Origin: Pseudoflavonifractor sp050943825
Lineage (GTDB): Bacteria; Bacillota; Clostridia; Oscillospirales; Oscillospiraceae
Length of the DNA: 64,000 bases
Assembly: GCF_050943825.1 (NCBI RefSeq)
Contig: NZ_JBMNPX010000005.1
Coordinates: 124,001-188,000, forward strand
Direction of reading: 5' to 3'
Positions within the stretch are counted from its first letter, which is position 1. Every line of letters begins with the position of its first letter. Under the pieces are notes generated by a model that was not told where the DNA came from, searched no databases, and worked only from the letters and a program-made list of their open reading frames with translations. The translations under genes were made by a program, and so were the position numbers. Below, in pieces: positions 49,833 through 58,434 of the stretch.

Positions 49833-50018
49833 AATGGAACTGATCACTCCTAAAATATGAATATACTGCAGGTGGGTTGCTCCGGTATTTCCCCGTTTTT
49901 GCGCGCAAAAGGACAGCCCTATCCCCGGGGGATAACGCTGTCCTCAACCATTGACGCTATGTAATTGGGTAAGGGAGGTTCGTCCACGAGGGCTCACCGG
50001 TTCCTTTCCTGCTTATTG
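49833..50018 (-). ncRNA. Structured 5' leader, candidate cis-regulatory RNA of the CNNM gene
   Basis: A promoter predicts transcription from about 50018, leaving about 186 nt before the start codon. The distal part forms a long hairpin GGACAGC..GCUGUCC (49943-49911) with an inner UAUCCCC/GGGGGAUA pairing, followed by UUUU: a terminator-like expression platform. The proximal 75 nt contain several potential pairings (AACC/GGUU, CCUC/GAGG), as an aptamer would. By eye it is not the M-box Mg2+ riboswitch, whose conserved segments are missing. Ion-responsive control of a cation exporter is the working inference. Confidence 0.55.
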
Positions 50019-50024
50019 GTACAG

Positions 50025-50053
50025 ATAATATCACAGCATGGTATAAAATGCAA
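50025..50053 (-). promoter_or_regulatory. Promoter of the CNNM gene
   Basis: Minus strand TTGCAT (50053-50048), 17-nt spacer, TATTAT (50030-50025). Confidence 0.75.
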
Positions 50054-50107
50054 GAGGCGTGTTTTTCCCTCCCTGTCCGGAAAATTTTTTCCTCGTATTA
50101 AAATGGT

Positions 50108-50136
50108 TTGCGCTTCCCGGCAAATTAAGATATACT
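50108..50136 (+). promoter_or_regulatory. Promoter of the RlmL-like gene
   Basis: TTGCGC (50108-50113), 17-nt spacer, TATACT (50131-50136); leader of about 90 nt. Confidence 0.7.
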
Positions 50137-50233
50137 AACTATGTATGACCTGTTTGTACCGACGCTGCGCCGGATGTGTTCTGTCCCGCAGCTCCCTTAT
50201 CCCAAGGCGCGCCATGGGCGCATGGAGGTTGCT

Positions 50234-51355
50234 ATGGACCGGCTGAAATTTTTTGTTCCCACTCTCTTTGGGCTGGAGGGGTTGGCCGCCGACGAGCTGC
50301 GCCGGCTGAAGCTCTCCGACGTGCGGGCCGAAAACGGCCACGTGCTCTGTACCGGCCAGCTCCGGGATATTCCCCGCCTTAATCTGAATCTGCGCACCGG
50401 AGAGCGGGTGCTGCTGGTGCTGGGCTCCTTTCGCGCCCCCGACTTTGACGCCCTGTTTGAGGGCGTGCGGGCCATCCCCTGGGAGGACTATCTCCCCCGT
50501 ACCGCCGCCTTCCCCGTGAAGGGCCACAGCCTCAACTCCGCCCTCCATTCCGTCCCCGCCTGCCAGTCCATTGTGAAAAAGGCAGTGGCCGCCCGGCTGG
50601 GCAAGGCCTACGGGCTGGAGACCCTGCCGGAGACGGGTACCCTGTTCCAAATCCAGTTCTCCATTATGAAGGATACCGCCACCATCCTGCTGGACACCAC
50701 CGGCGCCGGCCTCCACAAGCGTGGCTACCGGGCGGTGGGCGTGGTGGCCCCGCTCCGGGAGACTCTGGCCGCCGCCATGGTGATGCTGTCCCAGTACCGG
50801 GGGAAGGACCCCTTCTGCGATCCCTTCTGCGGATCGGGCACCATTGCCATTGAGGCCGCCCTCATTGCCAAAAACCGGGCCCCCGGTCTGGACCGGTCCT
50901 TCTCCGCCCAGAAGTGGCCCTGGCTGCCTGCCCAGAACTGGATGGCCGCCGCCGGCGAGGCTATGGACGGGGAATTTGATGGCCAGTACGACATCTGGGG
51001 CGGAGATATTGACCCCAAGGCCGTGGAGATCGCCCGCTCCAATGCGGAGAAGGCCGGGGTAGAGGATCTGGTCCGCTTCGACGTGGCGGACGCCACCCGT
51101 TTCCACCGCAGCGAGCCCTATGGCCGGGTGGTCACCAATCCCCCCTATGGCGAGCGCATTATGGAGAAGAAGGAGGCCGAGGGCCTGTACACCGCCTTCG
51201 GACAGGCAGTCCGGGGCCTGCCCTCCGGGTGGCGGGTGTCCGTCCTGTCCTCCCACACCGAGTTTGAACGCACCTTCGGCCGCACTGCCGACAAGAAGCG
51301 CAAGCTCTATAACGGCATGATCAAGTGCGACCTGTTCCAGTACAATAAGCGGTAA
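50234..51355 (+). CDS. THUMP-domain 23S rRNA (guanine-N2) methyltransferase, RlmL/YpsC-like
   Basis: 373 aa. THUMP RNA-binding region (about 45-155) and a UPF0020/RlmL methyltransferase domain with DPFCGSGTIAIEAALIAKN (SAM motif I) and the catalytic NPPYGERI. It methylates the N2 position of a guanine in 23S rRNA; the Firmicute YpsC relative is the closest expected match. The ATG at 50234 follows GGAGG by 5 nt; the longer frame from 50141 starts within the leader. Followed 48 bp later by a WG/SLH protein gene. Confidence 0.9.
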   Translation: MDRLKFFVPTLFGLEGLAADELRRLKLSDVRAENGHVLCTGQLRDIPRLNLNLRTGERVLLVLGSFRAPDFDALFEGVRAIPWEDYLPRTAAFPVKGHSLNSALHSVPACQSIVKKAVAARLGKAYGLETLPETGTLFQIQFSIMKDTATILLDTTGAGLHKRGYRAVGVVAPLRETLAAAMVMLSQYRGKDPFCDPFCGSGTIAIEAALIAKNRAPGLDRSFSAQKWPWLPAQNWMAAAGEAMDGEFDGQYDIWGGDIDPKAVEIARSNAEKAGVEDLVRFDVADATRFHRSEPYGRVVTNPPYGERIMEKKEAEGLYTAFGQAVRGLPSGWRVSVLSSHTEFERTFGRTADKKRKLYNGMIKCDLFQYNKR

Positions 51356-51403
51356 GCCGCCCTCCTCTGCCGGGAGGCCGGCTGTCATGAAAAGGAGTTT
51401 GAA

Positions 51404-52588
51404 ATGAAAGGAACCTTCCGCAAGCTGTCCCTCCTGCTCTCCCTGACCCTTATCTTCTCCCTGATTGCCCCCGCTGCCCTGGCGTGGGAGGTCAAGGGCA
51501 GCTACACCGAGGGAATGGCCACCGTCAGCGACGGCAGCGCCTGGGGCTATGTCAATGCCTCCGGCATCGTAGCCATCCCCGTCCGGTTTGAGGAGGCCTC
51601 CGACTTCTCCCTGGGCGTGGCCCTGGTGAAGGAGGACGGCAAGTACGGCCTGCTCCGGCAGGACGGTCTGTTTCTGCTGGAGCCCCTGTACGACAGTCTC
51701 ACCCTGGTGGACTGCGGGGTGTATATTGCCCAGCGGGAGGGCGCCTGGGAGCTGCTGAGCGTGGTGCCTGTCTCCGGTGAGGACGGCGCCTCCCACCAGC
51801 TGTATACCGGCGCCAGCTCCATCACCGTGGAGCAGGGCACAAACGGCAAGGAGATTGTAATCCGCTGGGCCGACCGGGACAGCGTCCACATCCCGCTCTC
51901 CACCCTGCCCCAGACCCTCTACGGCCTGAAGGTCCCCTTTGCCGCCTTCTCTCTCCGCTCCAGCCGCACCGCCTCCTTCTCCGACGTGTCCGGCAAGGAC
52001 TGGTTTGACCTGTGGGTGGACCTGGCTTACAATCTGCGCCTGATGGAGGGCCCCGGAGACGGTACCTTCCAGCCCTACAACACCCTCACTGTGGGCGAGG
52101 CGCTGAAGATGGCCGCCGTGCTGGACAGCACCTACTCCGGCAGGCGCTTTACCAGCGGCGGCGACCCCTGGTACACCAATGCGGTGAACTACTGCCTGAC
52201 CAACGGCATTATCACCAGCTCCACCTTCAAGAGCTATACCCGCCCCATCACCCGTGCGGAGTTGGCTCTGGTGCTGGCCGCCACCGCACCTGTCCGAAAT
52301 GCGGATGACATCAACGACTCCAGCCGTGTGGCTTCCTCTATCCCCGACGTGTCCAGCGGCGACTTCGCCGCCAGTTCCATCTACGCGATGTACTCCAAGG
52401 GCATTGTCAGCGGCAGCGATAAGCAGCTTACCTACCGCCCCGACGCGGTCATCACCCGCAGTGAGGTGGCCGCCATGGTGGCCCGCATCGCCCGGCCGGA
52501 GCAGCGTATTATTCTCTGGCCCTCCAGTGACTCCTCCACCTATTACCACGCCGCCGGAACCCAGTTCTCCGCCGCCTCCACTTCCTGA
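51404..52588 (+). CDS. Secreted WG-repeat and SLH-domain protein
   Basis: 394 aa. Signal peptide (about 1-27, ending PAALAW). Two WG/KWG repeats (about 30-105: SAWGYVNASGIVAIPVRFEEAS, GKYGLLRQDGLFLLEPLYDSL), a spacer, then three SLH modules (about 190-375: FSDVSGKDWFDLWVDLAYNLRLM, RFTSGGDPWYTNAVNYCLTNGII and IPDVSSGDFAASSIYAMYSKGIV) with the ITRAELALVL and ITRSEVAAMVAR signatures. SLH modules attach proteins to wall polysaccharide. The role of WG repeats is unknown. AAAGGAG precedes the ATG. Confidence 0.85.
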   Translation: MKGTFRKLSLLLSLTLIFSLIAPAALAWEVKGSYTEGMATVSDGSAWGYVNASGIVAIPVRFEEASDFSLGVALVKEDGKYGLLRQDGLFLLEPLYDSLTLVDCGVYIAQREGAWELLSVVPVSGEDGASHQLYTGASSITVEQGTNGKEIVIRWADRDSVHIPLSTLPQTLYGLKVPFAAFSLRSSRTASFSDVSGKDWFDLWVDLAYNLRLMEGPGDGTFQPYNTLTVGEALKMAAVLDSTYSGRRFTSGGDPWYTNAVNYCLTNGIITSSTFKSYTRPITRAELALVLAATAPVRNADDINDSSRVASSIPDVSSGDFAASSIYAMYSKGIVSGSDKQLTYRPDAVITRSEVAAMVARIARPEQRIILWPSSDSSTYYHAAGTQFSAASTS

Positions 52589-52606
52589 ATGAGGAGCTGA
52601 GCGTGC

Positions 52607-53569
52607 ATGAAGCACCTGTTCATTATCAACCCTGCTGCCGGAAAACACGGCAGCACCGACGCCCTCACCGCCCAGATTCGGGAGATTTTCGGCGGCCGCG
52701 GGCTGGACTATGAGATTGCCTTTACCAGCGGCGCGGGCACGGGGGAAAACCTGGCCCGGGCCGCTGCCCAGAGCGGAGCGCCGGTGCGTATCTACGCCTG
52801 CGGCGGAGACGGCACCCTTAATGAGGTGGTTAACGGCGCCGCAGGGTACGACAACGCCGCCGTCACCAACGTGCCCAAGGGCACAGGCAACGATTTTCTG
52901 AAGATTTTTGGGAAGAACTACCGCGCCCGTTTCTCCGACCTGGCTGCCCTGGCGGACGGTCCCCAGGCCGCCCTGGACCTGATGGACTGCAACGGCAAGC
53001 TGGGGCTGGGGGTCATCTGCGCCGGCGTGGACGCCCGAGTGGCCGCCGACGTACATAAATACAAGGCCCTGCCCCTGGTGTCCGGCGTGGGGGCCTATAT
53101 CCTCTCTCTGGTGGTCAACGTGTTCAAGGGCCTGACCCGCCCCACCCAAATCCAGGTGGACGGCGAGACCCTGGACGGCCCCAGCACCATCATCTGTATC
53201 TGCAATGGCCGGTACTACGGCGGCGGTTTTATGCCCGTGGGTGAGGCTCAGCCGGACGACGGTATCCTGGACATGCTGGTGGTGCCCAAGGTGAGCCGCT
53301 TCACCTTCTTCCGCCTGGTGAGCAAATACGCCAAGGGCCTCTACCGGCAGCTCCCCCAGGTCATCCGGGACTTCCACTGCCAGGAGATCTCCTTCACCTC
53401 CCCGGAGGAGCTGGTGGCCGTTGTAGACGGCGAGGTGATGCGCTCCCGCAGCTTTACCGTCCGTCTGTCCGGGAAGAAAATCAACTTTTTTTATCCCCCC
53501 GACCTGTTTTGGCGTAAAAGTTTACAGACTGCTAACAATTCCAGCGGCTCTTTTTCCACTGTTTCATGA
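52607..53569 (+). CDS. Diacylglycerol kinase-family lipid kinase
   Basis: 320 aa. DAGK catalytic domain: FIINPAAGKHGS, CGGDGTLNEVVNG (nucleotide-binding GGDGT) and PKGTGNDFLKIFG, plus the C-terminal NGRYYGGGFMPVGEAQPDDGILD block. YegS/DgkB-like enzymes phosphorylate diacylglycerol or related lipids for recycling or cell-envelope lipid synthesis. GGAGCTGAG lies 7 nt upstream of the ATG. It is 18 bp after the WG/SLH gene, so both are probably co-transcribed. Some relatives phosphorylate sphingoid bases, which cannot be excluded. Confidence 0.9.
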   Translation: MKHLFIINPAAGKHGSTDALTAQIREIFGGRGLDYEIAFTSGAGTGENLARAAAQSGAPVRIYACGGDGTLNEVVNGAAGYDNAAVTNVPKGTGNDFLKIFGKNYRARFSDLAALADGPQAALDLMDCNGKLGLGVICAGVDARVAADVHKYKALPLVSGVGAYILSLVVNVFKGLTRPTQIQVDGETLDGPSTIICICNGRYYGGGFMPVGEAQPDDGILDMLVVPKVSRFTFFRLVSKYAKGLYRQLPQVIRDFHCQEISFTSPEELVAVVDGEVMRSRSFTVRLSGKKINFFYPPDLFWRKSLQTANNSSGSFSTVS

Positions 53570-53615
53570 AATCGCGAGAAAATCGGAGCTTCCAGCACTT
53601 AGAATGAGCTATTTT

Positions 53616-53666
53616 AAAATTCACCGGATTTTACCTGGATTTCAGGCAAAAATCCGGTGAATTTTT
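53616..53666 (+). terminator. Terminator before groES
   Basis: Stem AAAATTCACCGGATTTT / AAAAATCCGGTGAATTTT around an inner CCTG..CAGG hairpin, followed by a T run. Confidence 0.85.
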
Positions 53667-53668
53667 AC

Positions 53669-53697
53669 TTGCACATTTTGCGCTCCAAAGCTATTAT
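53669..53697 (+). promoter_or_regulatory. groESL promoter
   Basis: TTGCAC (53669-53674), 17-nt spacer, TATTAT (53692-53697), directly upstream of CIRCE. Confidence 0.8.
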
Positions 53698-53707
53698 TAT
53701 AAGTGCG

Positions 53708-53734
53708 TTAGCACTCCGGCAAAATGAGTGCTAA
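53708..53734. promoter_or_regulatory. CIRCE operator (HrcA)
   Basis: Perfect TTAGCACTC-N9-GAGTGCTAA at the transcription start. HrcA repressor binds this element and releases it on heat shock. hrcA itself is not in the window. Confidence 0.97.
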
Positions 53735-53788
53735 GACACAGGAACGTTTACAAAATACATTCTTCATATACGCAAGGAGGAACCAGCT

Positions 53789-54073
53789 ATGAATCTCAAA
53801 CCCCTGGCCGATCGCGTGATCATCAAGATGGTGGAGGCCGAGGAGACCACCAAGAGCGGCATCATCCTCACCGGCTCCGCCAAGGAGAAGCCCGAAGTGG
53901 CCGAAGTTATCGCCGTGGGCCCCGGCGGCATGGTGGACGGCAAGGAAGTCGTCATGACCGTGAAGGTGGGCGACAAGGTCATCACCAGCAAGTACTCCGG
54001 CACCCAGGTCAAGGTTGAGGGCGAGGAGTACACCATCGTCCGTCAGGGCGACATTCTGGCCATCGTGGAGTAA
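53789..54073 (+). CDS. groES: Co-chaperonin GroES
   Basis: 94 aa. Complete GroES fold: NLKPLADRVIIKMVEAEETTKSGIILTGSAKEKPE with the mobile loop, and the conserved GDKVITSKYSGTQVKVEGEEYTIVRQGDILAIVE C-terminus. It caps the GroEL ring during protein folding. AAGGAGG stands 9 nt before the ATG. First gene of the CIRCE-controlled groESL operon, 96 bp before groEL. Confidence 0.98.
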   Translation: MNLKPLADRVIIKMVEAEETTKSGIILTGSAKEKPEVAEVIAVGPGGMVDGKEVVMTVKVGDKVITSKYSGTQVKVEGEEYTIVRQGDILAIVE

Positions 54074-54169
54074 TTTCCCTCTTTGGGGCGCACTTCCCTG
54101 TCCGCCCCGCACACAGCAACGAATTTTCCCGGGCGGCTTCCGCCCGATTCAAATTGGAGGTTTTTGATT

Positions 54170-55798
54170 ATGGCTAAGATTATCTGCTACGGCGAAGAGG
54201 CCCGTCACGCTCTGGAGCGGGGCGTGAACCAGCTGGCCAACACCGTTAAGATCACCATGGGCCCCAAGGGCCGCAACGTGGTGCTGGACAAGAAGTTCGG
54301 CGCTCCCCTGATCACCAACGACGGCGTGACCATCGCCAAGGAGATCGAGCTGGAGGATCCCTTTGAGAACATGGGCGCCCAGCTGGTGAAGGAGGTCTCC
54401 ACCAAGACCAACGACGTGGCCGGCGACGGCACCACCACCGCCACCCTGCTGGCCCAGGCCATCATCCGCGAGGGTCTGAAGAACCTGGCCGCCGGCGCCA
54501 ACCCCATGGTCATGAAGAAGGGCATCGCCAAGGCCACCGCCGCCGCCATTGACGCCATCAAGGCCAACAGCCAGAAGGTCAACGGCACCGCTGACATCGC
54601 CCGCGTGGGCGCTGTCTCCTCCGGCGACGAGACCATCGGCAAGCTGATTGCCGAGGCCATGGAGAAGGTCAGCCACGACGGCGTCATCACCGTTGAGGAG
54701 TCCAAGACCGCTGAGACCTACAGCGAGGTCGTCGAGGGCATGCAGTTCGACCGGGGCTACATCACCCCCTATATGGTCACCGACACCGAGAAGATGGAGG
54801 CCGTTCTGGACGACGCCCTCATCCTCATCACCGACAAGAAGATCTCCAATATCCAGGAGCTGCTGCCCGTGCTGGAGCAGGTTGTCCAGTCCGGCAAGAA
54901 GCTGCTGGTCATCGCTGAGGACGTGGAGGGCGAGGCTCTGTCCACCCTCATCGTCAACAAGCTGCGCGGCACCCTGAACGTGGTGTGTGTCAAGGCCCCC
55001 GGCTTCGGCGACCGCCGCAAGGATATGCTCCAGGATATCGCCACCCTGACCGGCGGCACCGTCATCTCCTCCGAGGTGGGTCTGGAGCTCAAGGAGGCCA
55101 CCATGGACCTGCTGGGCCGTGCCCGTCAGGTGAAGGTCTCCAAGGAGAACACCATCATCGTGGACGGCGCCGGCAGCGCTGACGCCATCAAGGCCCGCGT
55201 CGGCCAGATCCGCGCTCAGATCGAGACCACCACTTCCGACTACGACCGTGAGAAGCTCCAGGAGCGTCTGGCCAAGATGGCCGGCGGCGTGGCTATCATC
55301 CGCGTGGGCGCCGCCACCGAGGTGGAGATGAAGGAGAAGAAGCTCCGCATCGAGGACGCCCTGAACGCCACCCGCGCTGCTGTGGAAGAGGGCATCGTGG
55401 CCGGCGGCGGTACCGCCTATGTCAACGCCGTGCCCGCCGTGGAGAAGCTCCTGGCTGAGACCGAGGGCGACGAGAAGACCGGCGTGCGCATCATCGCCAA
55501 GGCCCTGACCGAGCCCATGCGCCAGATCGCCACCAACGCCGGCATCGACGGATCCGTGGTTCTGGAGAACGTGAAGAAGGCCGACAAGGTCGGCTACGGC
55601 TTCGACGCCTACAACGAGACCTACGTGGACATGATCTCCTCCGGTATCGTTGACCCCACCAAGGTGACCCGCTCCGCTCTGGAGAACGCGGCCTCCATCG
55701 CCGCCACCCTGCTGACCACCGAGTCCCTGGTGGCCGACAAGCCCCAGCCCCCCGCTCCCGCTGCCCCCGCTGCTCCCGACATGGGCGGCATGTACTAA
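54170..55798 (+). CDS. groEL: Chaperonin GroEL
   Basis: 542 aa, full length. Signatures: GPKGRNVVLDKKFGAPLITNDGVTIAKEI, ATPase motif NDVAGDGTTTATLLAQAI with the catalytic Asp, GGTVISSEVGLEL and AAVEEGIVAGGGTAYV. The C-terminus is a Pro/Ala-rich stretch with a single GGM (PDMGGMY) instead of the long GGM repeat, common in Clostridia. The ATG at 54170 has TTGGAGG 9 nt upstream. It forms the folding cage with GroES and is regulated through CIRCE. Confidence 0.98.
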   Translation: MAKIICYGEEARHALERGVNQLANTVKITMGPKGRNVVLDKKFGAPLITNDGVTIAKEIELEDPFENMGAQLVKEVSTKTNDVAGDGTTTATLLAQAIIREGLKNLAAGANPMVMKKGIAKATAAAIDAIKANSQKVNGTADIARVGAVSSGDETIGKLIAEAMEKVSHDGVITVEESKTAETYSEVVEGMQFDRGYITPYMVTDTEKMEAVLDDALILITDKKISNIQELLPVLEQVVQSGKKLLVIAEDVEGEALSTLIVNKLRGTLNVVCVKAPGFGDRRKDMLQDIATLTGGTVISSEVGLELKEATMDLLGRARQVKVSKENTIIVDGAGSADAIKARVGQIRAQIETTTSDYDREKLQERLAKMAGGVAIIRVGAATEVEMKEKKLRIEDALNATRAAVEEGIVAGGGTAYVNAVPAVEKLLAETEGDEKTGVRIIAKALTEPMRQIATNAGIDGSVVLENVKKADKVGYGFDAYNETYVDMISSGIVDPTKVTRSALENAASIAATLLTTESLVADKPQPPAPAAPAAPDMGGMY

Positions 55799-55826
55799 GC
55801 AAGTGCCTGAATCCATTGGGATGTAA

Positions 55827-55877
55827 GCAATTGCCGTAAGTGTGGCCGTGAATTTACGATAAACTTACGGCAATTGC
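55827..55877. repeat. 15-bp inverted repeat downstream of groEL
   Basis: GCAATTGCCGTAAGT (55827-55841) and its exact complement ACTTACGGCAATTGC (55863-55877) with 21 nt between. An A run, not a T run, follows on the plus strand, so it is not the groESL terminator; that lies 23 nt further. Purpose unknown. Confidence 0.7.
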
Positions 55878-55899
55878 AAAAAAGCGCCTGATATGTATG

Positions 55900-55940
55900 A
55901 ACGCCGCTGTCTGCAACTCGCAGACAGCGGCGTTTTTTCT
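55900..55940 (+). terminator. groESL terminator
   Basis: Perfect 15-bp stem AACGCCGCTGTCTGC / GCAGACAGCGGCGTT, AACTC loop, then T run. Confidence 0.93.
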
Positions 55941-56027
55941 TTCTATTTTCTTTCCGTAACTCCGTGCAATATTCCTGTCGAAGATACCGCAAAAACTCGA
56001 TAAGGTATAAAATCCCCTGTAATTATT

Positions 56028-57686
56028 TTATATTTCAGCGAACTGCAAATAGTCAAAAGGTTCCCGCAAGGCCTCGCCGTTGTCTCCGAGGAAATACACC
56101 CCATTTTCGGTGTATCCCAGCAGGGTGCGCCCCGTCATCTGCTCATTGACAAACGTTTCGCCGTTGGTAAAAACATAGTGCTCCGTGGGGCTGTCCTCGT
56201 AATGGTAGAGAATGATGGGGTATCTGGCCTCATACACTGCATCCAGCACGACAGCATGCCCCTCTACCTCAAACATAGCTGTCACGTCTTTATTGACCTT
56301 GTAGATCACAGAACGGTCATCCAGCTTCTCTGTCCGATAGCCGTCGTCCGCCTTCAGGGAGAGGGTCTCTGCAACGGAACTGGGTACTCCGTAATATTCC
56401 TTTGTCTGCCGTATGAGCTCGACCGTACCGCTGGAACGGCCGATCCGCAGGAAGTCCCGGCCGACGCTGTCCAGCCACTGCCTGTAAGCGCGCTCACTCT
56501 GTTCAAAGGATTCCTCACTTCTGCCGTCGTAGTAATAATACCGGTTGGTGAGGATGTTCATAAACCCGTCCGTCAGGTAGTAGAGCTGGCGGATCTGCTG
56601 CTGCTGTGCCAGGAATGCCTCGGGGAGCATCGTGTCGGTGTGGTTGGGCTCCCAGTAGTAGTCGAACGCAGCCACAGAATAGGTGGTGTTCCCGTCCAGC
56701 ACCTCGATATTATTTCCGAGCTTGTCGCAGCGGTAAAGAGGGCCGGAGCCGGTAGTGAAATATTCATAGCAGGAATCCTCCGCCACCTTGTTGCTGGAGC
56801 TGTCAAAACAGTCGAAGGACACAGAGAACGTGTTCTGGATCAGATCGCTGATCTGGCCGGAGTAGTCCTGACACCGAACGCTTACGGTATAAGTGCCGGA
56901 GGGAAGGTTGATCCCGTTTTCCTCCTCGCACCGGATGCCTGTCATGACCCCGTCGTCCAGAGGATCGGTGCCATCCAGTGTATAGTATATCGTGCCTCCG
57001 TGACTGTTCTCAATGGGCAGGAATCTTCCTGACAGTTCTCCAAAAGAGAGGGAAACAAGCGTGGTATCACCAACAGTAAAGTCCATAGTGATGGTAGGGC
57101 CAATGTGCTCCCAATATTCATTATCGCCAGTAAAGGAGTTCGGATTCTCCACATACCACGCTTCTAATGTACAGGGTCCCTTCTCATCTATAATATCTAT
57201 TTGGGCATCCCCCTGGTCCTCTACTTGCTGTACTGAGCCTGTTTTGTGGCCGTCCCAGATAAAATTGTACCAGAGCGCTATGTCAATAGTGGAATAATCC
57301 CCCATTTGATCAACAGAAGTCACCTGCTCGATATAGGACATATCGTTGCTGTCAATGGAAAACACAAAGCTCCCATCCTCCCGCTCAGTCGCAACGATGT
57401 TGGGCGCAGGGAGGGGATACGTCTCCATCAGGCGGAGCAGCTCCTCATTGGTTTTGTCCAGAGCCCACTGCTTCCGCACCAGGAGCCAGGCGTCCCATTC
57501 CCGGCCCTCCGCCTGATAGGCCGCCGCCTGAGCTTCGACATCATCCACCGTGCATTCGCCGGAGTTTACAGGTGTTTCCAGGCCGGCGGTGTGGCTGGTG
57601 TCTCCGCTCTCCTGACTGCCGCATCCGGCAAGCAGCGTGAGACACATCACAGCTGCAGCCAGAGACAGCATCCATTTTTTCTTCAT
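56028..57686 (-). CDS. Lipoprotein with chitobiase-like domain, function unknown
   Basis: 552 aa. Lipoprotein signal (about 1-22) with lipobox LLAGC; Cys22 would be lipidated. Residues about 230-290 (GGTIYYTLDGTDPLDDGVMTG, LPSGTYTVSVRCQDYSG) resemble the chitobiase C-terminal/Ig-like fold that often appears in surface proteins of gut Firmicutes. The C-terminal 150 residues contain short strands like WG-type repeats (HAVVLDAVYEARYPIILYHYEDS). No enzyme motif is seen. It is the last gene of a leftward unit with a frameshifted SLH protein and a WG-like protein, 66 bp after the former. Confidence 0.78.
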   Translation of the reverse strand: MKKKWMLSLAAAVMCLTLLAGCGSQESGDTSHTAGLETPVNSGECTVDDVEAQAAAYQAEGREWDAWLLVRKQWALDKTNEELLRLMETYPLPAPNIVATEREDGSFVFSIDSNDMSYIEQVTSVDQMGDYSTIDIALWYNFIWDGHKTGSVQQVEDQGDAQIDIIDEKGPCTLEAWYVENPNSFTGDNEYWEHIGPTITMDFTVGDTTLVSLSFGELSGRFLPIENSHGGTIYYTLDGTDPLDDGVMTGIRCEEENGINLPSGTYTVSVRCQDYSGQISDLIQNTFSVSFDCFDSSSNKVAEDSCYEYFTTGSGPLYRCDKLGNNIEVLDGNTTYSVAAFDYYWEPNHTDTMLPEAFLAQQQQIRQLYYLTDGFMNILTNRYYYYDGRSEESFEQSERAYRQWLDSVGRDFLRIGRSSGTVELIRQTKEYYGVPSSVAETLSLKADDGYRTEKLDDRSVIYKVNKDVTAMFEVEGHAVVLDAVYEARYPIILYHYEDSPTEHYVFTNGETFVNEQMTGRTLLGYTENGVYFLGDNGEALREPFDYLQFAEI

Positions 57687-57752
57687 GTTATATCCTCTGC
57701 CTTTCTCTCTTTCCCATGCAAAACAGACTGGAGCGTCCTGCAGCTCAGCCCT

Positions 57753-58418
57753 TCAGCTCTCCGAACTGCGCATACATCCGGTAGGCCAGCAGGAGTCCTG
57801 GGGGGAGAGGGTGGCGCCGGAGGTGCCCTTCATAATGCCGTTGGCGGCCAGGGCGCCCACGCCCTCCGCCGCCCAGGCGGAGACGGAAGCCCGGTCGGTG
57901 TAGCCCTCAATGGCGCCCGCCTTGGGGGCCAGGTCTACGCCGGTGGCAGTTTCAATGGTCCCCACGGCCCGGTAGAGCATGGTGGCGATCTGCTCCCGGT
58001 TGGTGACGAGGGTGGGAGCGAATTTGTCGCCGCCGGTGCCGGTGACGATGCCTGCCTGGCTGGCCTTGCGGACGGCCAGGCTGTCGTTGTCGGAGAAGGT
58101 ACCCTCGGAGGCGGCGGGCAGTTCCGCTTCCTGAATGACTTCAACCAGCTGCACCGCCAGCTGGGCGAACTGCTCCCGGGTGATCTGATCTTGGTAGGAG
58201 GGATTGCCGGTGAACCGGGGGATAAGCCCTGCCTCAGCTGCCTTCTCCACCTCAGACTTTGCCCAATCGCTGGGGCCGATGGTGACGCCCTCCTCGACCT
58301 CCACCTCTACCTGAGTCATATCCTGCTTGTCCACCTTCCAGGCGAAGGCCGGCAGGGTCAGCACCGCGGCGGCCAGAACAGTACAGGTCATACGTTTGAA
58401 TACAGTTGAATATCTCAT
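57753..58418 (-). CDS. Secreted SLH-domain protein with frameshifted C-terminus
   Basis: 221 aa. Signal peptide (about 1-26, ending AFAW) and three SLH-type modules (about 45-215: PSDWAKSEVEKAAEAGLIP, FSDNDSLAVRKASQAGIVTG, YTDRASVSAWAAEGVGALAANGIM) with the ITREQFAQLAVQLVEV signature. The last module ends GATLSPQD and then goes out of frame into SCWPTGCMRSSES. In another frame the DNA continues LLLAYRMYAQFGELKG, the expected SLH ending, so a short deletion (roughly 20 bp) has shifted the frame. AAGGAG lies 7 nt before the ATG at 58418. The truncated module may weaken wall attachment. Confidence 0.8.
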   Translation of the reverse strand: MRYSTVFKRMTCTVLAAAVLTLPAFAWKVDKQDMTQVEVEVEEGVTIGPSDWAKSEVEKAAEAGLIPRFTGNPSYQDQITREQFAQLAVQLVEVIQEAELPAASEGTFSDNDSLAVRKASQAGIVTGTGGDKFAPTLVTNREQIATMLYRAVGTIETATGVDLAPKAGAIEGYTDRASVSAWAAEGVGALAANGIMKGTSGATLSPQDSCWPTGCMRSSES

Positions 58419-58434
58419 GGTCATGCTCCTTCTC

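Noticed and set aside
49833..50018. M-box (ykoK) Mg2+ riboswitch
   Set aside because: The conserved M-box segments (GGUGAGGCUCC and the UACAGUGCUAAAGCUC block) are not present by eye, so only an unnamed structured leader is reported.
55827..55877. groESL terminator
   Set aside because: The inverted repeat is followed by A6 instead of a T run; the real terminator is the hairpin at 55900-55940.
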